Below are positions 1 through 10,306 of a stretch of DNA of 64,000 nucleotides, piece by piece. Origin of the DNA: Asparagopsis taxiformis. Its lineage: Eukaryota > Rhodophyta > Florideophyceae > Bonnemaisoniales > Bonnemaisoniaceae. The notes beneath the pieces were generated by a model. That model was given only the letters and a program-made list of their open reading frames with translations, made no database searches and was not told the DNA's origin. The stretch is taken from positions 124,001-188,000 of the forward strand of contig JALQPE010000059.1 of NCBI GenBank assembly GCA_030407315.1, written 5' to 3'. A program made the translations under genes and the position numbers. Position 1 is the stretch's first letter. Each line of letters starts with the position of its first letter.

Positions 1-600
1 CTGCAGGTTATCGCAAAGAAAACTTGCGGGTCATATGCTATTGCTTCGTCTGAAGATCATTTTCAAGACTTGTTGCTCTCGCATGTGGTGCCGCCACCTA
101 CGACAACCAGACAGGTTGCCGCCTCTCTTATCAGAATGGGTTATCCCATGTTACAGCGCTTACAAAATCCAGAACAATACTTTGATAATCCTAGTTTGCG
201 AGGTACCTTTGGCTATCGTTGCCCGCGCTGCTCCGCATGGCTTAGTGAGATGCCGTCCGAGTGTACTCTCTGTGGCCTCACGTTGGTCTCTAGTCCACAT
301 CTTGCCAGGTCGTATCATCATTTATTCCCTGTGCCCAAGTATATTGCACTTGACGCCGATTCAGACGCCACCGTCAAATCGCAAACCGATTTGGCTTTTC
401 TTCAAACGCCACGTGCGCAACAGTTAGCTCTTTCTAAAGCACTGCGGTGTACAGGCTGTGCGCACATTCTTAACAAAGAAACTGCATTGCGACTCATATG
501 TCCTAGTTGCCAGAACGCCTTCTGTGTTGACTGTGATTCTTTCGTCCACGATTCCCTGCATCATTGTCCAGGCTGCAGCTCTGCCAAAACAGACAGATAG
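1..600 (+). CDS. SSL1: TFIIH core subunit p44/SSL1, C-terminal part (5' end outside window)
   Basis: The frame is open from the first base of the window, so the gene starts upstream and only its last 199 codons are present; the stop is TAG at 598-600. The fragment begins at the end of the vWA-like domain and contains HLARSYHHLFP, followed by a C-terminal zinc-binding region with CxxC pairs (CTGC, CPSC, CVDC, CPGC). This Cys pattern with FCVDCD is typical of p44/SSL1, which binds and activates the XPD helicase in TFIIH for transcription initiation and nucleotide excision repair in the nucleus. Family assignment rests on these motifs. The neighbour at 723-2245 is convergent, with about 120 bases between the two stops. 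Confidence 0.9.
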   Translation: MQVIAKKTCGSYAIASSEDHFQDLLLSHVVPPPTTTRQVAASLIRMGYPMLQRLQNPEQYFDNPSLRGTFGYRCPRCSAWLSEMPSECTLCGLTLVSSPHLARSYHHLFPVPKYIALDADSDATVKSQTDLAFLQTPRAQQLALSKALRCTGCAHILNKETALRLICPSCQNAFCVDCDSFVHDSLHHCPGCSSAKTDR

Positions 601-722
601 TAGCGCAAAGTTGTAGTTATCAGCTCAATTCTAACTTTCCCGCGCGTACTCGTATGTGCCATCGTTTGCCTCCGCCATAAACGTTCATTCTCCAGCGAAA
701 TGGCATCTAACGATTTTACTCT

Positions 723-2245
723 CTAATTACTATCCATACGACCTACTGCCGCTGAAACTTGCTCAGTATTCGCAGGCACGTTCGGTGCAATGGGCGGCTT
801 TTGCGCTACATCCTGCTTGCCGCCTGCCCGAATCATTTTGCTCTTCGACGCAATTACTGTAAGACCGCTGATACTGGAAAGTCGCCGGTCGAGGCGCGGC
901 CCACCGTCCTGCGTCAGCCATGCATGCTGAAGCGCTTGTTCAGCTGTGGGTCGTCGCTTCGGGTCTACTTGCAACAGTTCTTTTAAGAATGCCTTGGCTC
1001 CATCTGATATCTCATTCCACCCGTCACCAACCATGCATGGACCTCTTGACAGACTGCGCATGTACTCGATGTCTGTTTTTCCCCAGAATGGGAACCTTCC
1101 AGAGAGCATAATCTATTCGAAGAGTAATATTCACAAATGACACAAACAAAAAATGCTGTTAGAACTCAACACTCTCTTCCTTGAGCAAAAGCATGTGGGA
1201 TGTGTATATATCTTACGTAGAGAACAACTCCACAGGCCCAAATGTCAACCGCAGGTCCATAGCCGCCCTTCCCAACTATTTCCGGAGCAATGTAGTATGA
1301 AGTGCCAACATGGGAAAGAAGCATGGATGTCTCCGAGCCCTCACCACCACCCAGGAAATTAGAAAGTCCAAAATCTGTCAACTTGACTTCAAGCGGCCAG
1401 TTTGTTCCGACGCAGAGGACATTCTCTGGTTTGATATCTCGATGAACAATGTTTCGAGAGTGGAGATACTCCACTCCCTGCAATATCTGTCGCATGATGT
1501 GCAGCGCTTTCTGCAACCGGCTCAACCAAAAGTGGAAAATGACGATGAACATACCTAGTCAGCACATAATAATGAAGCCCCGTTGGAAAGAGTTCGACAA
1601 TGAGAAGGCTGGCTCGACCCATATGCGACATACCTGTTCGGTGAAGAACTGAGAGGAAATGATCAAATCGAACAGCTCACCCCCCTTCATATATTCGCTG
1701 ACGATTGCTAGTTTATTGGCACTCTCGAAAACATCAAGAGTGCGAACAATGTTGTGATGCTGAACCGTTGTCATGATAGTCCTTTCGCGTTCAATAAACT
1801 TCTTCTGCTTTCTGTTGTTCGGGTTCTTCTGTATCACTTTGATGGCATATTGCTCACCGCTAATTTTGTCCGTTCCCAGAAAGACTTCTCCATATGAACC
1901 TTTTCCAAGTTGCCTACCAACTGTGTAAAAGTCCTCCAGAACACAGCTGGCTGATTTCAGAGCGGCAACCCAGATATCTAGTTCCATTTGACTGTCTGTG
2001 AAGAAGGAAACACTTCTACCACCGGCTGAAATAAGAAATTCGAACGGTCGTTCGCCGAGAGTGAGACGAACTTCATTGATATCAATGACCCAGGTAGGAG
2101 CGCTGTTCTCCTTCACGTGATGAGCAAGTTTGCTCCCATCCAACACCAAAAATCTTTTCGTTCGTCCTTTAAACCGCTTCCCCTCTTTCCATACCCATCC
2201 AGCGCGCTTATTCGAAGGTGTAATCGTGGAATTCGCCATTTGCAA
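723..2245 (-). CDS. PH-domain Ser/Thr protein kinase, CaMK-like, three exons
   Basis: The exons, read on the minus strand, are 2245-1634, 1510-1217 and 1112-723, giving 431 aa. The introns are 123 and 104 nt with donors GTATGT and GTAAGA and AG acceptors; both are phase 0. An N-terminal PH domain (about residues 12-110) precedes a kinase domain with the glycine loop GKGSYGEVF, AIKV lysine, HRDIKPEN catalytic loop, DFG and the APE-type IAPEI. The sequence GVVLYIMLSGRFPFWG is restored only after splicing and is typical of CaMK/PHK/DCLK kinases. The PH-then-kinase order is Akt-like, but the kinase lacks AGC features and a hydrophobic-motif tail. The PH domain suggests phosphoinositide-dependent membrane recruitment. 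Substrates cannot be inferred. A TATA-like box lies about 45 nt upstream of the ATG. Confidence 0.88.
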
Positions 2246-2288
2246 TGCTTCAGTTGTTCACAGCAGTCTGGATGCGCTTTTGACGAGG

Positions 2289-2296
2289 CTTTATAG
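2289..2296 (-). promoter_or_regulatory. TATA-like box of the PH-kinase gene
   Basis: The minus strand reads CTATAAAG, 44-51 nt upstream of the kinase ATG at 2245. Several other genes here carry the same type of element at 35-60 nt from their ATG, which supports a functional reading. Confidence 0.4.
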
Positions 2297-2781
2297 ATGT
2301 TCGACGTCTAGTAGCGAATAAGCAGCGATGAACTACACGGCTACTAACATTGAGTATGAAAGTGTTCTTAGTCGAGTTGAGCTTCTGCAACCTAGGTAAG
2401 GAAACGCAGAGGCCGAGAAGTGTTCATTCATGGGTAGCGTAGACAAATTATTGATTTTCGGCGCGTTCTGCAGTTTTGCCATGCAATAAGTCTGAAGAAT
2501 GTCGTTGAGTGCAGATGAGTGTAAACATTTTAAGATGGGACAGTTATTTTAGATACGAACAGGTCGCATAATTTTTGAACACGCTGTGTTCCACCCTTAT
2601 TGAAGTCTCAGCAATGCGAGGCGACTAATACGAAAGGGCATGAAAGTAGATGTGTTATCCCGGCAACTAAATACAAACAGTCCAGTTTTGCTAAGGGAGC
2701 AGAGGCGGAAATCGCTACAAAAATTCATTATCCACTCGTAGGCATGCAGCAACTCAGTCCAAACGATTACGCACCAACGGC
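2297..2781. other. Intergenic, divergent promoter region
   Basis: About 485 bases between the divergent PH-kinase and hydrolase genes. There is no convincing coding sequence. A 23-codon ATG frame at 2328 ends at a TAA inside a GTAAGG donor-like string, so a cryptic 5' exon is conceivable but unsupported. Confidence 0.4.
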
Positions 2782-3624
2782 ATGGCACAACAAAGCGTTG
2801 CAAAGCCACCCAAAGCCGGGCGATTAGTTTCATACGGCGCTCATCCATCTCAGTTTTTCCGGTTATGGACTCATGATGGTGATAGTTCTCCCTCTCATCC
2901 GACAGTGTTCTTTCTGCACGGCGGCTTCTGGAAGAGCCAGTATGGTATCCACCCGCCTACAGCAGCTTGTGAGACGATAGCGCCAGATTTGGTCAGCAGA
3001 GGGTTTGTGGTCGTCGAGTGCGAATATCGACGAAGTGCGGATGTACCTTGGGGATGGCCGCACACAAATGTGGATGTACTTTCAGCGTACACAGCCACCA
3101 CGCAACTGGCCGAAGTTGACGCGGCGAGAATATTCGTTGTCGGACATAGTGCGGGTGGAACTCTGGCGCTTTGGTTGGCGGCGCAACTGTCGTCGTCTTC
3201 TCTACGTGAAGGCTGTGTTTATTTACCGGTACATACTATTGCACTAGCTCCAGTTGCCGATCTTGAGCAGGCTGTGCGCATGAAGCTTAGCGATGACGGC
3301 GATGCTGTTGTCAACTATATGCACGGTACTCCAGCGGAAAAATCGGAAGCGTACAGGGCCGCTTGCCCGACATCTAGAGCCGTAGACCTCGCTTCGAAAA
3401 GTGTTACGTTAGTTATAGCGGAGAGAGATGACGATATCCCCGCCTCTATAGTTGAGAGTTTGGGTGCCGCCATTGAACGCAGCCGAGACGCAGCAATTGG
3501 CGGTCAACTACATGTGATGCGATTGCACAACGCTGATCACTTTGACTTGGTTCATGCGTCGAGCTCAGCATGGGAGCAGATAGCATCACGACTGCAGCAA
3601 TTGGCGTTCAAACCGGCACAATGA
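2782..3624 (+). CDS. Alpha/beta hydrolase, kynurenine-formamidase-like
   Basis: This is a single-exon protein of 280 aa. The oxyanion-hole motif HGGFW at residues 46-50 is characteristic of arylformamidase (AFMID/BNA7) and related esterases. The nucleophile is S123 in GHSAGG, the acid is probably one of D216-D218, and the catalytic His is probably H253 in NADHFDLV. Arylformamidases hydrolyse N-formylkynurenine in tryptophan catabolism. There is no signal peptide, so a cytosolic location is expected. Related carboxylesterases share the same motifs, so the substrate is inferred from HGGxW only. No other tryptophan-pathway gene is nearby. Confidence 0.7.
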   Translation: MAQQSVAKPPKAGRLVSYGAHPSQFFRLWTHDGDSSPSHPTVFFLHGGFWKSQYGIHPPTAACETIAPDLVSRGFVVVECEYRRSADVPWGWPHTNVDVLSAYTATTQLAEVDAARIFVVGHSAGGTLALWLAAQLSSSSLREGCVYLPVHTIALAPVADLEQAVRMKLSDDGDAVVNYMHGTPAEKSEAYRAACPTSRAVDLASKSVTLVIAERDDDIPASIVESLGAAIERSRDAAIGGQLHVMRLHNADHFDLVHASSSAWEQIASRLQQLAFKPAQ

Positions 3625-3772
3625 GACATCCCGCACAAATTCCTAGAGACATGAGGACGACACAATTATACTCCCTCGTGCAGTCATCGCCTCTACCTCC
3701 ATAACTTCATTTGTCCTATCAGATGAATCTAAGTACGTGCGCTCCCGAAAATAACGTCTTTCGATGATGGCC

Positions 3773-6700
3773 CTATGTAGAAGAGACGGCGGCCTGCAAC
3801 TTTTGCCTCTGCTCTTCTGAAAGATTAGCTGTAGCAGTTTGAAGTACTTCGGCAGAGAAGGATGTCTGCATAGCTTTGATCACATCGATAGCGTGGCGAG
3901 TGTATTCCTCGTCTACTAGACTAGTACCAAGAATACTTAGCAAGATGGACAGAATCTTAGGAAGATTGGAAGAGTTCTCTCCTAATATTCGCGCGTCTGA
4001 TGCTTTCACAAATCTGATCAATGCCGCATGCATTACACGAGCCTCAGAAGCATCTGCTTTAGCTGGAAGGTAATTAAGTATGAATAGCCCATAGGAGGCA
4101 CCTTTCCCACCCAGACACGCCGGCTGGAACTCCATGATCTTCATCAGTGCAGAAACCGCATTATCCGTTGCCTGTTCGGCCAAAGCGACACGAGCATTCG
4201 GATCACGAATTGCTCTCTCCAAATCTTGAACAACCTCAGCACCTCCTGCATTTCTGAACGCTTCGCCACCAACTTGGGCACATACACCAATTCCAAATGC
4301 CGCTGCCTGCCGAACTTCCGGATCTGGATCCAGAGAGTACAGCCTCATGGCCGGCAGCGCATTCGAAATCATTTCAATACCGCGCGCTCCTCCATACAAT
4401 ATCAGATCATCAAAAACACAAAGTGCCGCCTGCCGCTCCGTTGCCGGTCGCTCAGATTGTAACCGAAGCCAAAACACTTGCAGAGTAGACACACGCTCCG
4501 CACCTTCACTAAGCTCGTATGGTGTATTGAAAGCATCTAAAAACCCAGCATTTGAATGCAGACGAAGCATAGAACCGGTAACGGACGCAATTCTAGACAA
4601 CAGGTCCTCTTCCTTCATTTCTTCAGCTTCCGCTTCCTCTTGCTCTTCCTCATCCCAGTCCTCTTGTTCCGCCATCTGTTCTCTGTCAAGATTCCTGGCC
4701 TCACTTTCTAGCATGCTCATAGAGATTGTCTGTGCAACGACTGGCATCAGATCTGATGGAATGGCAGGTGGTCCGACAAGACCAGCCACTTGTCCAAGCG
4801 CATCGATCATGTGAACGAGGACTTCCACATCTGGTTCACCCTTAATCGCGTCCAACAACTGCGGAATCATGAATTGCACAATACCAACAGCCTGTTGTCC
4901 AGAGGGGTCTTTGTTAGACTCGATCACGCAACGAACTAGATCGGGCAGACAGTTAGCAGCCGCAGTGCGACAGTCATCATGGTAAAAGAATTTGAGCAGA
5001 GGAACCATAAGCTGGGTCACAGGCTCCACATAGTCGTAGAAACCACCTCGGAGTTCTGCAATAAAGCATGCCAGCATGGAGCAAGCTACAGCCTTATCCT
5101 CCAGAGCCGACGTTCGAATGCCAACCCTCTTATCTCCGATTTTAACAGTTTCATATCCATCTTCATCGTCGTCGTCAGCATCATCCTCGTCTGTGGCATC
5201 CAAAACTTGGATGTCGGGTTTCTGACGAGCCGCCTCTAGAAGACCTGGCATAACATGCGGCAACCACTGAATAAATCCAGACTTGAGACACCTGCAAATC
5301 CGAGCATAGGCTTGCATGAGATAGAAACCTTGAGGATCGTCTGCATCGTCGCACTGAGTGCCCGTATGCACAAGAACGTTCATAACCTCCGTGGCATCCG
5401 GGCCAAACTTTTCCGGACCTACACTGAGCCCAATAAGCGAAATACATTCCATGACCTTTCCTCGCAGTTTCCGCAGCTCCTCACGACCAGCCGCAGCATT
5501 GAGAACTTGTTTGAGTCTCGGCATGAACCAATCGTAGTACTGCACAAAGCGATGAGCTGCGGCATCGGCGACTGCAGCGATCGCAGTTACGGCCTGCTCC
5601 TGAGTGATACGATGCTGAGACTGCAGCAGATTTTGTAGCTTTCCAAGTAGGGCATCCAAGTATGGTGCGATAACTTCAGAAGAAGCTTCATCGCAAAAGT
5701 TGATAACTGCTGCGGCAGCATGACTCTGAACTCGAGGATTTGCGGCATCATCCATGACAGCAATCAAGTGTGGAACGATATTCGCATGGTACTCGGTTTG
5801 GATACCGCTGCCGAAATCAGTGCACATCTGACCAATGCAGTTGATAGCAGCCCAACGAACGCGTGGGTGTGGGTCACTGAAGCGCGCAAGGGCAAGGTTA
5901 ATGACCTGACCGAGCTTTGCTTCGATTTGCTTCTTACAACCTTCACCAATCTGAGAAATAGCGAGAAGAGCAGCATGACGATGAACCCAGGAACCCTCAT
6001 TACCCAAAAATGAGGGGATAATGGCTTCGGCAACAGGGAGGACGGCCTTACCACCAAGTGCAATTGCAATACGATCGAGACTTTCCTGACCACAATCGAA
6101 GAGAGTATATTCGGACGTGTCTTCCTCGTCCTCCTGCTCGTACCAATCGGGATCGTCTTCCAGCTCGAGCATCATCTGCAGACCAACGGGTAGGACGCTT
6201 CGTACAAAGGTGCCCATCTTGCGACATTGGCTTGGTAGTTTTTCGGCGACAGAGACAAGGAATTCCAAAGCCATATGTCGAGGACTTGTTTCGTTACTGA
6301 GGTTTGTGTTAGAGGCAACAGCGAGCATGAGGGTGCACACGTCGGGTAAATCTTTCTTCCAGAACTTGGGTTCACTCTCGACGACATCGATGAGGAGCTC
6401 AATGGCGGCTCTGGCATCGTCTTCATTGCCAGCGGCCACAGTCTGTTGCACTGGGCGAAGCATAAGTGGTACAAGGTCAACAAACTGTGTGCATAGGGAG
6501 CTCTCCAGCAAATTGAGGAGAGAGCATGTAGCCCGGAGGGCGGCAATTTGGACGGCGACATCTGCATCAGAGAGGCCTGTGTGGAAGGCAGCTTTGAGGG
6601 TGCCAAGATGTGGAGCAAAGACCTTTTGATCGAGAAAATCGGCGAGCTGAGAAAAGATGTAGAGGGAACTCTCGCGTTCGTAGGGTATGGTGCTGCGACC

Positions 6701-7138
6701 GAGTTCGAAGAGGGTGGGGAGAAGCTCGGGCCATTGGGAGGGCTCCTTATCGATGAGGGGGGAACCGATAACGGAGACGGTGTCGCATAGCTTCTTGCGA
6801 AGGTCCTTGCGAATGTCGGCGCGAATACCGGCAATGAGACGATTCTTGACATTATTCCTGGTGGCCTCATCAGCTCCCTCCCAGAGATCCTGTGCGGAGC
6901 GGCGGAGGAGGACGGCGGCGGCGGCGCGAACAACCTCGTTGACGGGGGGCGAAGCGGCGAGAATGGAGAGAGCGTCTATACAGAGGCCCTTGTGCTCAAT
7001 GGCGCTGAGGTACTCTGCTTCTGCGGCGTCGCGGGCCACGTTGTCCGGGCTTTGAAGGCGAGCGAGAATGTTGTGCATTTGGGCGGCGGCCGGGGAGAGG
7101 GAGTCCGGCGGAGGGGGAATGCCATTTTGGAGGGACAT
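3773..7138 (-). CDS. IPO5: Importin-5 / karyopherin beta-3 (RanBP5, Kap121 type)
   Basis: This single-exon protein has 1121 aa when started at the ATG at 7138; the frame stays open to 7576, but that extension is low-complexity, leader-like sequence and the family is about 1100 aa long. The whole protein is HEAT-repeat solenoid, with typical helices such as HPRVRWAAINCIGQMCTDFG and PRVQSHAAAAVINFCDE. An acidic insert lies near the middle (a run of D/E after ATDEDD) and another acidic stretch follows (EEEQEEAEAEE), as in IPO5. Function by family: RanGTP-dependent import of ribosomal proteins, histones and other cargo through the nuclear pore. The gene is convergent with the hydrolase and about 150 nt from it. 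Confidence 0.93.
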   Translation of the reverse strand: MSLQNGIPPPPDSLSPAAAQMHNILARLQSPDNVARDAAEAEYLSAIEHKGLCIDALSILAASPPVNEVVRAAAAVLLRRSAQDLWEGADEATRNNVKNRLIAGIRADIRKDLRKKLCDTVSVIGSPLIDKEPSQWPELLPTLFELGRSTIPYERESSLYIFSQLADFLDQKVFAPHLGTLKAAFHTGLSDADVAVQIAALRATCSLLNLLESSLCTQFVDLVPLMLRPVQQTVAAGNEDDARAAIELLIDVVESEPKFWKKDLPDVCTLMLAVASNTNLSNETSPRHMALEFLVSVAEKLPSQCRKMGTFVRSVLPVGLQMMLELEDDPDWYEQEDEEDTSEYTLFDCGQESLDRIAIALGGKAVLPVAEAIIPSFLGNEGSWVHRHAALLAISQIGEGCKKQIEAKLGQVINLALARFSDPHPRVRWAAINCIGQMCTDFGSGIQTEYHANIVPHLIAVMDDAANPRVQSHAAAAVINFCDEASSEVIAPYLDALLGKLQNLLQSQHRITQEQAVTAIAAVADAAAHRFVQYYDWFMPRLKQVLNAAAGREELRKLRGKVMECISLIGLSVGPEKFGPDATEVMNVLVHTGTQCDDADDPQGFYLMQAYARICRCLKSGFIQWLPHVMPGLLEAARQKPDIQVLDATDEDDADDDDEDGYETVKIGDKRVGIRTSALEDKAVACSMLACFIAELRGGFYDYVEPVTQLMVPLLKFFYHDDCRTAAANCLPDLVRCVIESNKDPSGQQAVGIVQFMIPQLLDAIKGEPDVEVLVHMIDALGQVAGLVGPPAIPSDLMPVVAQTISMSMLESEARNLDREQMAEQEDWDEEEQEEAEAEEMKEEDLLSRIASVTGSMLRLHSNAGFLDAFNTPYELSEGAERVSTLQVFWLRLQSERPATERQAALCVFDDLILYGGARGIEMISNALPAMRLYSLDPDPEVRQAAAFGIGVCAQVGGEAFRNAGGAEVVQDLERAIRDPNARVALAEQATDNAVSALMKIMEFQPACLGGKGASYGLFILNYLPAKADASEARVMHAALIRFVKASDARILGENSSNLPKILSILLSILGTSLVDEEYTRHAIDVIKAMQTSFSAEVLQTATANLSEEQRQKLQAAVSST

Positions 7139-7529
7139 TGTTGTGGGACAGTTGGAACGGACGGGGGTTTGGTGGAAATGCAGAAGGGATAGTGAATGTG
7201 CAAGTGGAGGGTGGGAGAGAGGGAGGTCGGGGGTGTGAGCGGATCTGAAACAGATGGGAGTGTGTGCGCAGGGGGTGAGTCGGTCGCGGACGATGGTGGG
7301 GGCAATTAGTGAAGAGAATGGCGCATAGATACTAGTGCAGCGCGACTCATGCTCTGTGGACGGCGTAGTTGGCGTCCAGCGCAAAAAGTCGGTAAAATGG
7401 GCATCTTGACATTCATTCATTTCATTTGTCTGTCTGTCTGTCTTGGTGTCTAGAACAGGCCACGACGGGGCCGTTGCGTTGCGCCCCGGCCGCGCCGTCT
7501 GACCCCCCCCCGCCGCCTCACAGCCCGCC
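7139..7529. other. Divergent promoter region with TCTG microsatellite
   Basis: Intergenic sequence between importin-5 (-) and the next + gene. It holds a short TCTG tandem repeat at about 7427-7444 and CT-rich sequence. The open minus-strand frame here is judged to be 5' leader of importin-5. Confidence 0.45.
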
Positions 7530-7611
7530 ATGCCATCTGACTCATCTCTGGACGCCGACGGGGACACTTTCGACAATTATTTCTACTCGTCCAATCACCA
7601 CCAGACATTTG
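7530..7611 (+). other. Possible first coding exon of the P-loop kinase gene
   Basis: An ATG in good context (CGCCATGCC) opens a short acidic frame (MPSDSSLDADGDTFDN...) that meets a stop at 7653. Splicing from a GTGCGC donor at 7612 to a CTAG acceptor ending at 7743 would join it in frame to the P-loop kinase exon. The donor is non-canonical for this genome and no good branch site is seen, so this is a proposal only. The alternative is an upstream ORF. Confidence 0.25.
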
Positions 7612-7829
7612 GTGCGCACACACCAATCACTGTATGCCCAGTGGCCTATTTTTAGGTTATGTATGCTAGTTTAAGGGTATCTATCATACTCTCATACACG
7701 TGCAAACTTATGTTACGGCTCCATCTTCGTCCGCTTGACCTAGAACAACCTACCAACTCGTCTTCTATGTTCGACTGTGGACACGTCAACCCTCGTGTTT
7801 TCTCCCCATCCATCCAACCTCCGCCCCAA

Positions 7830-8556
7830 ATGCAACACTCCAAACCTCGTGACTTTGCTGCGCTTGCACAAGCCAAACAAAACCATCCCCCGCAAACCCC
7901 GCCACCCGTCCTCCTCGTTCTCGTCGGTATACCTGGTACGCAGCGCAGCGCAGCACTCGCCAATCCACCCCGCAACCCGCCCGCCCACTCACTCACTCTC
8001 TCTCTCTTTTCCACCAGGCTCTGGCAAGTCCACCTTTGCAAAGCTTCTCACCGACATCGGCTGGGCACGTGTTTCGCAAGACGACCTCGGCACACGTCCA
8101 CTCTGCGAGGCACACACCGTTGATTATCTGCTGCAGGGCCGCAATGTCGTGATAGACAGATGTAACTTTGATCCATCTCAAAGGAAACACTGGATTGGTA
8201 AGCCACTCACTCACTCACTCTCCGTCCGTCCATTATTCCGCCTCGTTGCTGACACCTGCACAGATTATGCCAACGCGCGCGGATGCACCCTGGGCGTCAT
8301 TGTGTTTGCAACTCCTCTGCAGGTCTGTCTCAACCGCGTCAGCAAGCGTCGCGACCACCCTACACTTGTGCCTGGACCACAGGCCTCTTCTGTGGTCCAT
8401 TCCATGGCCAACGCTTTCGTCGCTCCCACCCAGTCAGAAGGCTTTCATTTCTGCAGAATCATTCGTAGCCCTGCGGATGTCGACAAAGTGCTCACAGAGC
8501 TTGTCAGCAAACCGCCGGGTACATCGCAGCGCTACAACCAACAAGCCATTTCTTGA
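7830..8556 (+). CDS. P-loop polynucleotide-kinase-like protein (AAA_33), three exons
   Basis: The secure exons are 7830-7935, 8018-8197 and 8264-8556. The 82-nt intron splits the Walker A glycine codon, and splicing restores GIPGSGKSTFAKLL. The 66-nt intron is a multiple of three and is open, but removal gives KHWIDYANARG, which fits the family. Further motifs are VSQDD (Walker-B-like region) and NVVIDRCNFDPSQR. This N-terminal kinase module is found in PNKP-like proteins and in aprataxin-fused plant proteins, where it is thought to act on nucleic-acid 5' ends. No phosphatase or HIT domain is present here. The true start may be upstream (an in-frame ATG at 7768 or an exon at 7530). Confidence 0.75.
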
Positions 8557-8682
8557 CAGCATACAAATCAACATTTATTCAATCTATCTAACACACTCGC
8601 ATACACCTTCCAACAACTCTTCACTTCGACTTGTACGCTTCATGCAACCGTTCCATAATTGGGTGTCCCCATCTCCTACACC

Positions 8683-8817
8683 CTAGTCTTCAGTATCCAT
8701 CACGTCATTCCCCTGATCTGAATCTGCGACCACAACGCTCTTCGATTTCGTACCTCCACTTCCTTGCTTTGCGCTCAGGAACGTCTGGTAATACTCAGAC
8801 TTGACGTCGTAGATCAT
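8683..8817 (-). CDS. Possible 44-aa microprotein
   Basis: An ATG at 8817 opens a 44-codon frame (MIYDVKSEYYQTFLSAKQ..., acidic C-terminus ending DVMDTED) that stops at 8683. A TATAAAG element lies about 85 nt upstream on the same strand. The frame extends upstream to about 8883 but only with a GTG, so 8817 is the first ATG. No family is recognised. It could equally be a terminal exon, or chance. Confidence 0.25.
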   Translation of the reverse strand: MIYDVKSEYYQTFLSAKQGSGGTKSKSVVVADSDQGNDVMDTED

Positions 8818-8897
8818 TGTGAATAGATCTCTGTGAAAACCTCGTCGAAACCTGCTCTCCAGCGCGCTCACCCAACTTGACCCTTAAACTAGCCCCC

Positions 8898-8904
8898 CTT
8901 TATA
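8898..8904 (-). promoter_or_regulatory. TATA-like box on the minus strand
   Basis: TATAAAG on the minus strand, upstream of the short frame at 8817-8683. It is the main support for transcription of that frame. Confidence 0.3.
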
Positions 8905-9115
8905 CGCCGAAACCTGGCAACGCCAGCACATATACCCTGGCAACAGCTAAGTATGACAAACTTTTGCAAATCTTTTCGATCTTTCATTACAGTCCGAAAT
9001 TTTCCTTCCCATCCTGCCCTCAGCTGAAACTTGCACTGTCGTACATCCATCGACGTAGATCGCTTCACCCTCCGATCCATCCTTCACGCAAACGCGCTCA
9101 AACCAACAACTATGC

Positions 9116-9889
9116 ATGGCGTGTATCGCTCCTGATGTCAGTCTCGCCGAGGCCATATGGACGTCGATAGTCTTCACCACCATCTACGTCGGCGTACTCT
9201 ATCTGCCGTTCAACAATGGAAATCGCAATTCAACGTCCACAATTTTTTCACGCGTCGTAACACTCACAGCGATCGCTGTCGCCATCGAGCTCTACACACG
9301 TCATCGTATCCCCGACGTACACTATCGTATGTCGCACGGCACACGTCTCCCAGCACTCATCGTATCTTCCGTTCTAACACTCATGTTGTATTCAGGCCAT
9401 CTCGCTGTGACGCCCGTCGCCAATCTGAACACCTACTCGTTCTACGATGAGCAGCTGCGCTTCATTGCCGTCCGAAACTACATTCTCGGCCCCCTTCTAG
9501 AGGAAGTCGTCTTCCGTCGTCAAACACTGCTCATCTGGGCATGCCAACCCACCGAGTTGCGACTACTCTTCCCCGCCGCAATGTTCTCCCTCGCGCATAT
9601 TCATCATGTGCGCGCGCTCGGCGTCGTCGGCATTCTGTTTCAAATGACGTACACATTTCTGTTCGGCGTCTATGCGGCAGCACTCTACATCAATTTGGGA
9701 ACAGTGTGGGCGCCGTTCATTGCACATGTCATTTGTAATGTGCTCGAGCTGCCGGATTTTGCTTCAATTGCTGTGCACCCATATCGTCGGCCAGTGATTG
9801 CGTTGTACACATTCACTGTTGCTTTGTTTGCTGTTGCGTTTGGGCCGCTTACTACTCTGGTGCAACCGTATGAATTGGCGTATGAATGA
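9116..9889 (+). CDS. RCE1: CAAX prenyl protease 2 (RCE1), integral membrane endopeptidase
   Basis: This single-exon protein has 257 aa and several hydrophobic segments. All three motifs of the type II CAAX protease (CPBP/ABI) family are visible: EEVVFRR (E129, E130, R134), FSLAHIHH (F158, H161) and HVICNVL (H204, N208). RCE1 removes the -AAX tripeptide from prenylated proteins in the ER membrane after farnesylation or geranylgeranylation. RNYILGPLLEEVVFR is the characteristic sequence around the catalytic glutamate. Another ATG lies at 9112, out of frame. Confidence 0.9.
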   Translation: MACIAPDVSLAEAIWTSIVFTTIYVGVLYLPFNNGNRNSTSTIFSRVVTLTAIAVAIELYTRHRIPDVHYRMSHGTRLPALIVSSVLTLMLYSGHLAVTPVANLNTYSFYDEQLRFIAVRNYILGPLLEEVVFRRQTLLIWACQPTELRLLFPAAMFSLAHIHHVRALGVVGILFQMTYTFLFGVYAAALYINLGTVWAPFIAHVICNVLELPDFASIAVHPYRRPVIALYTFTVALFAVAFGPLTTLVQPYELAYE

Positions 9890-10306
9890 AGAGCAAGGTT
9901 GGAGTCTGGTGCAGCAGCGAAGACCATTTGCGACATGTAATGTGGTTTGTTTCTATCATGTATCGACTATTTATCCACAAAACCTAATTGCACAGACCTA
10001 TGTCAATAAAACTTTTTTGTAGATGCTTCCACGCTTGCGATGCACTCACCTTGATGTTCGTCGTGTCGACAGCGCATATCGAAATATCCCCGCTCATCAA
10101 CAATAACATCCGCGTCAGCGTGAATCCGTCTTGGAAGCACACCTCAACTTTCAAACTTGTTCGTACATTTGAATTTTTTATTTCGGCGGCTATTTTTGCC
10201 AAGACACATTTGAATCCGCATGCAGCCATGCAGCAGCTTCTCTACAGTCATCCAGAGACCAGCGCATCTAAGCAGTAACCAATTGCCCATCGTCCCGCTC
10301 GCGGAA
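9890..10306. other. Intergenic, nothing recognised
   Basis: About 415 bases between two genes on the plus strand, including the 3' region of RCE1 with CAATAAAA near 10006. The open frames here are not protein-like. Confidence 0.4.

Noticed and set aside
6172..6933. 253-aa minus-strand frame within importin-5
   Set aside because: Alternative frame of the conserved importin sequence, Ser/Pro-rich and non-conserved.
7139..7576. N-terminal extension of importin-5 by about 146 residues
   Set aside because: The sequence is low-complexity and unlike the family, and MSLQNG at 7138 gives the normal length.
8683..8871. 62-aa frame starting with GTG
   Set aside because: No ATG in the upstream part; the GTGAGC looks more like a splice-donor string. 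Only the ATG version is kept, at low confidence.
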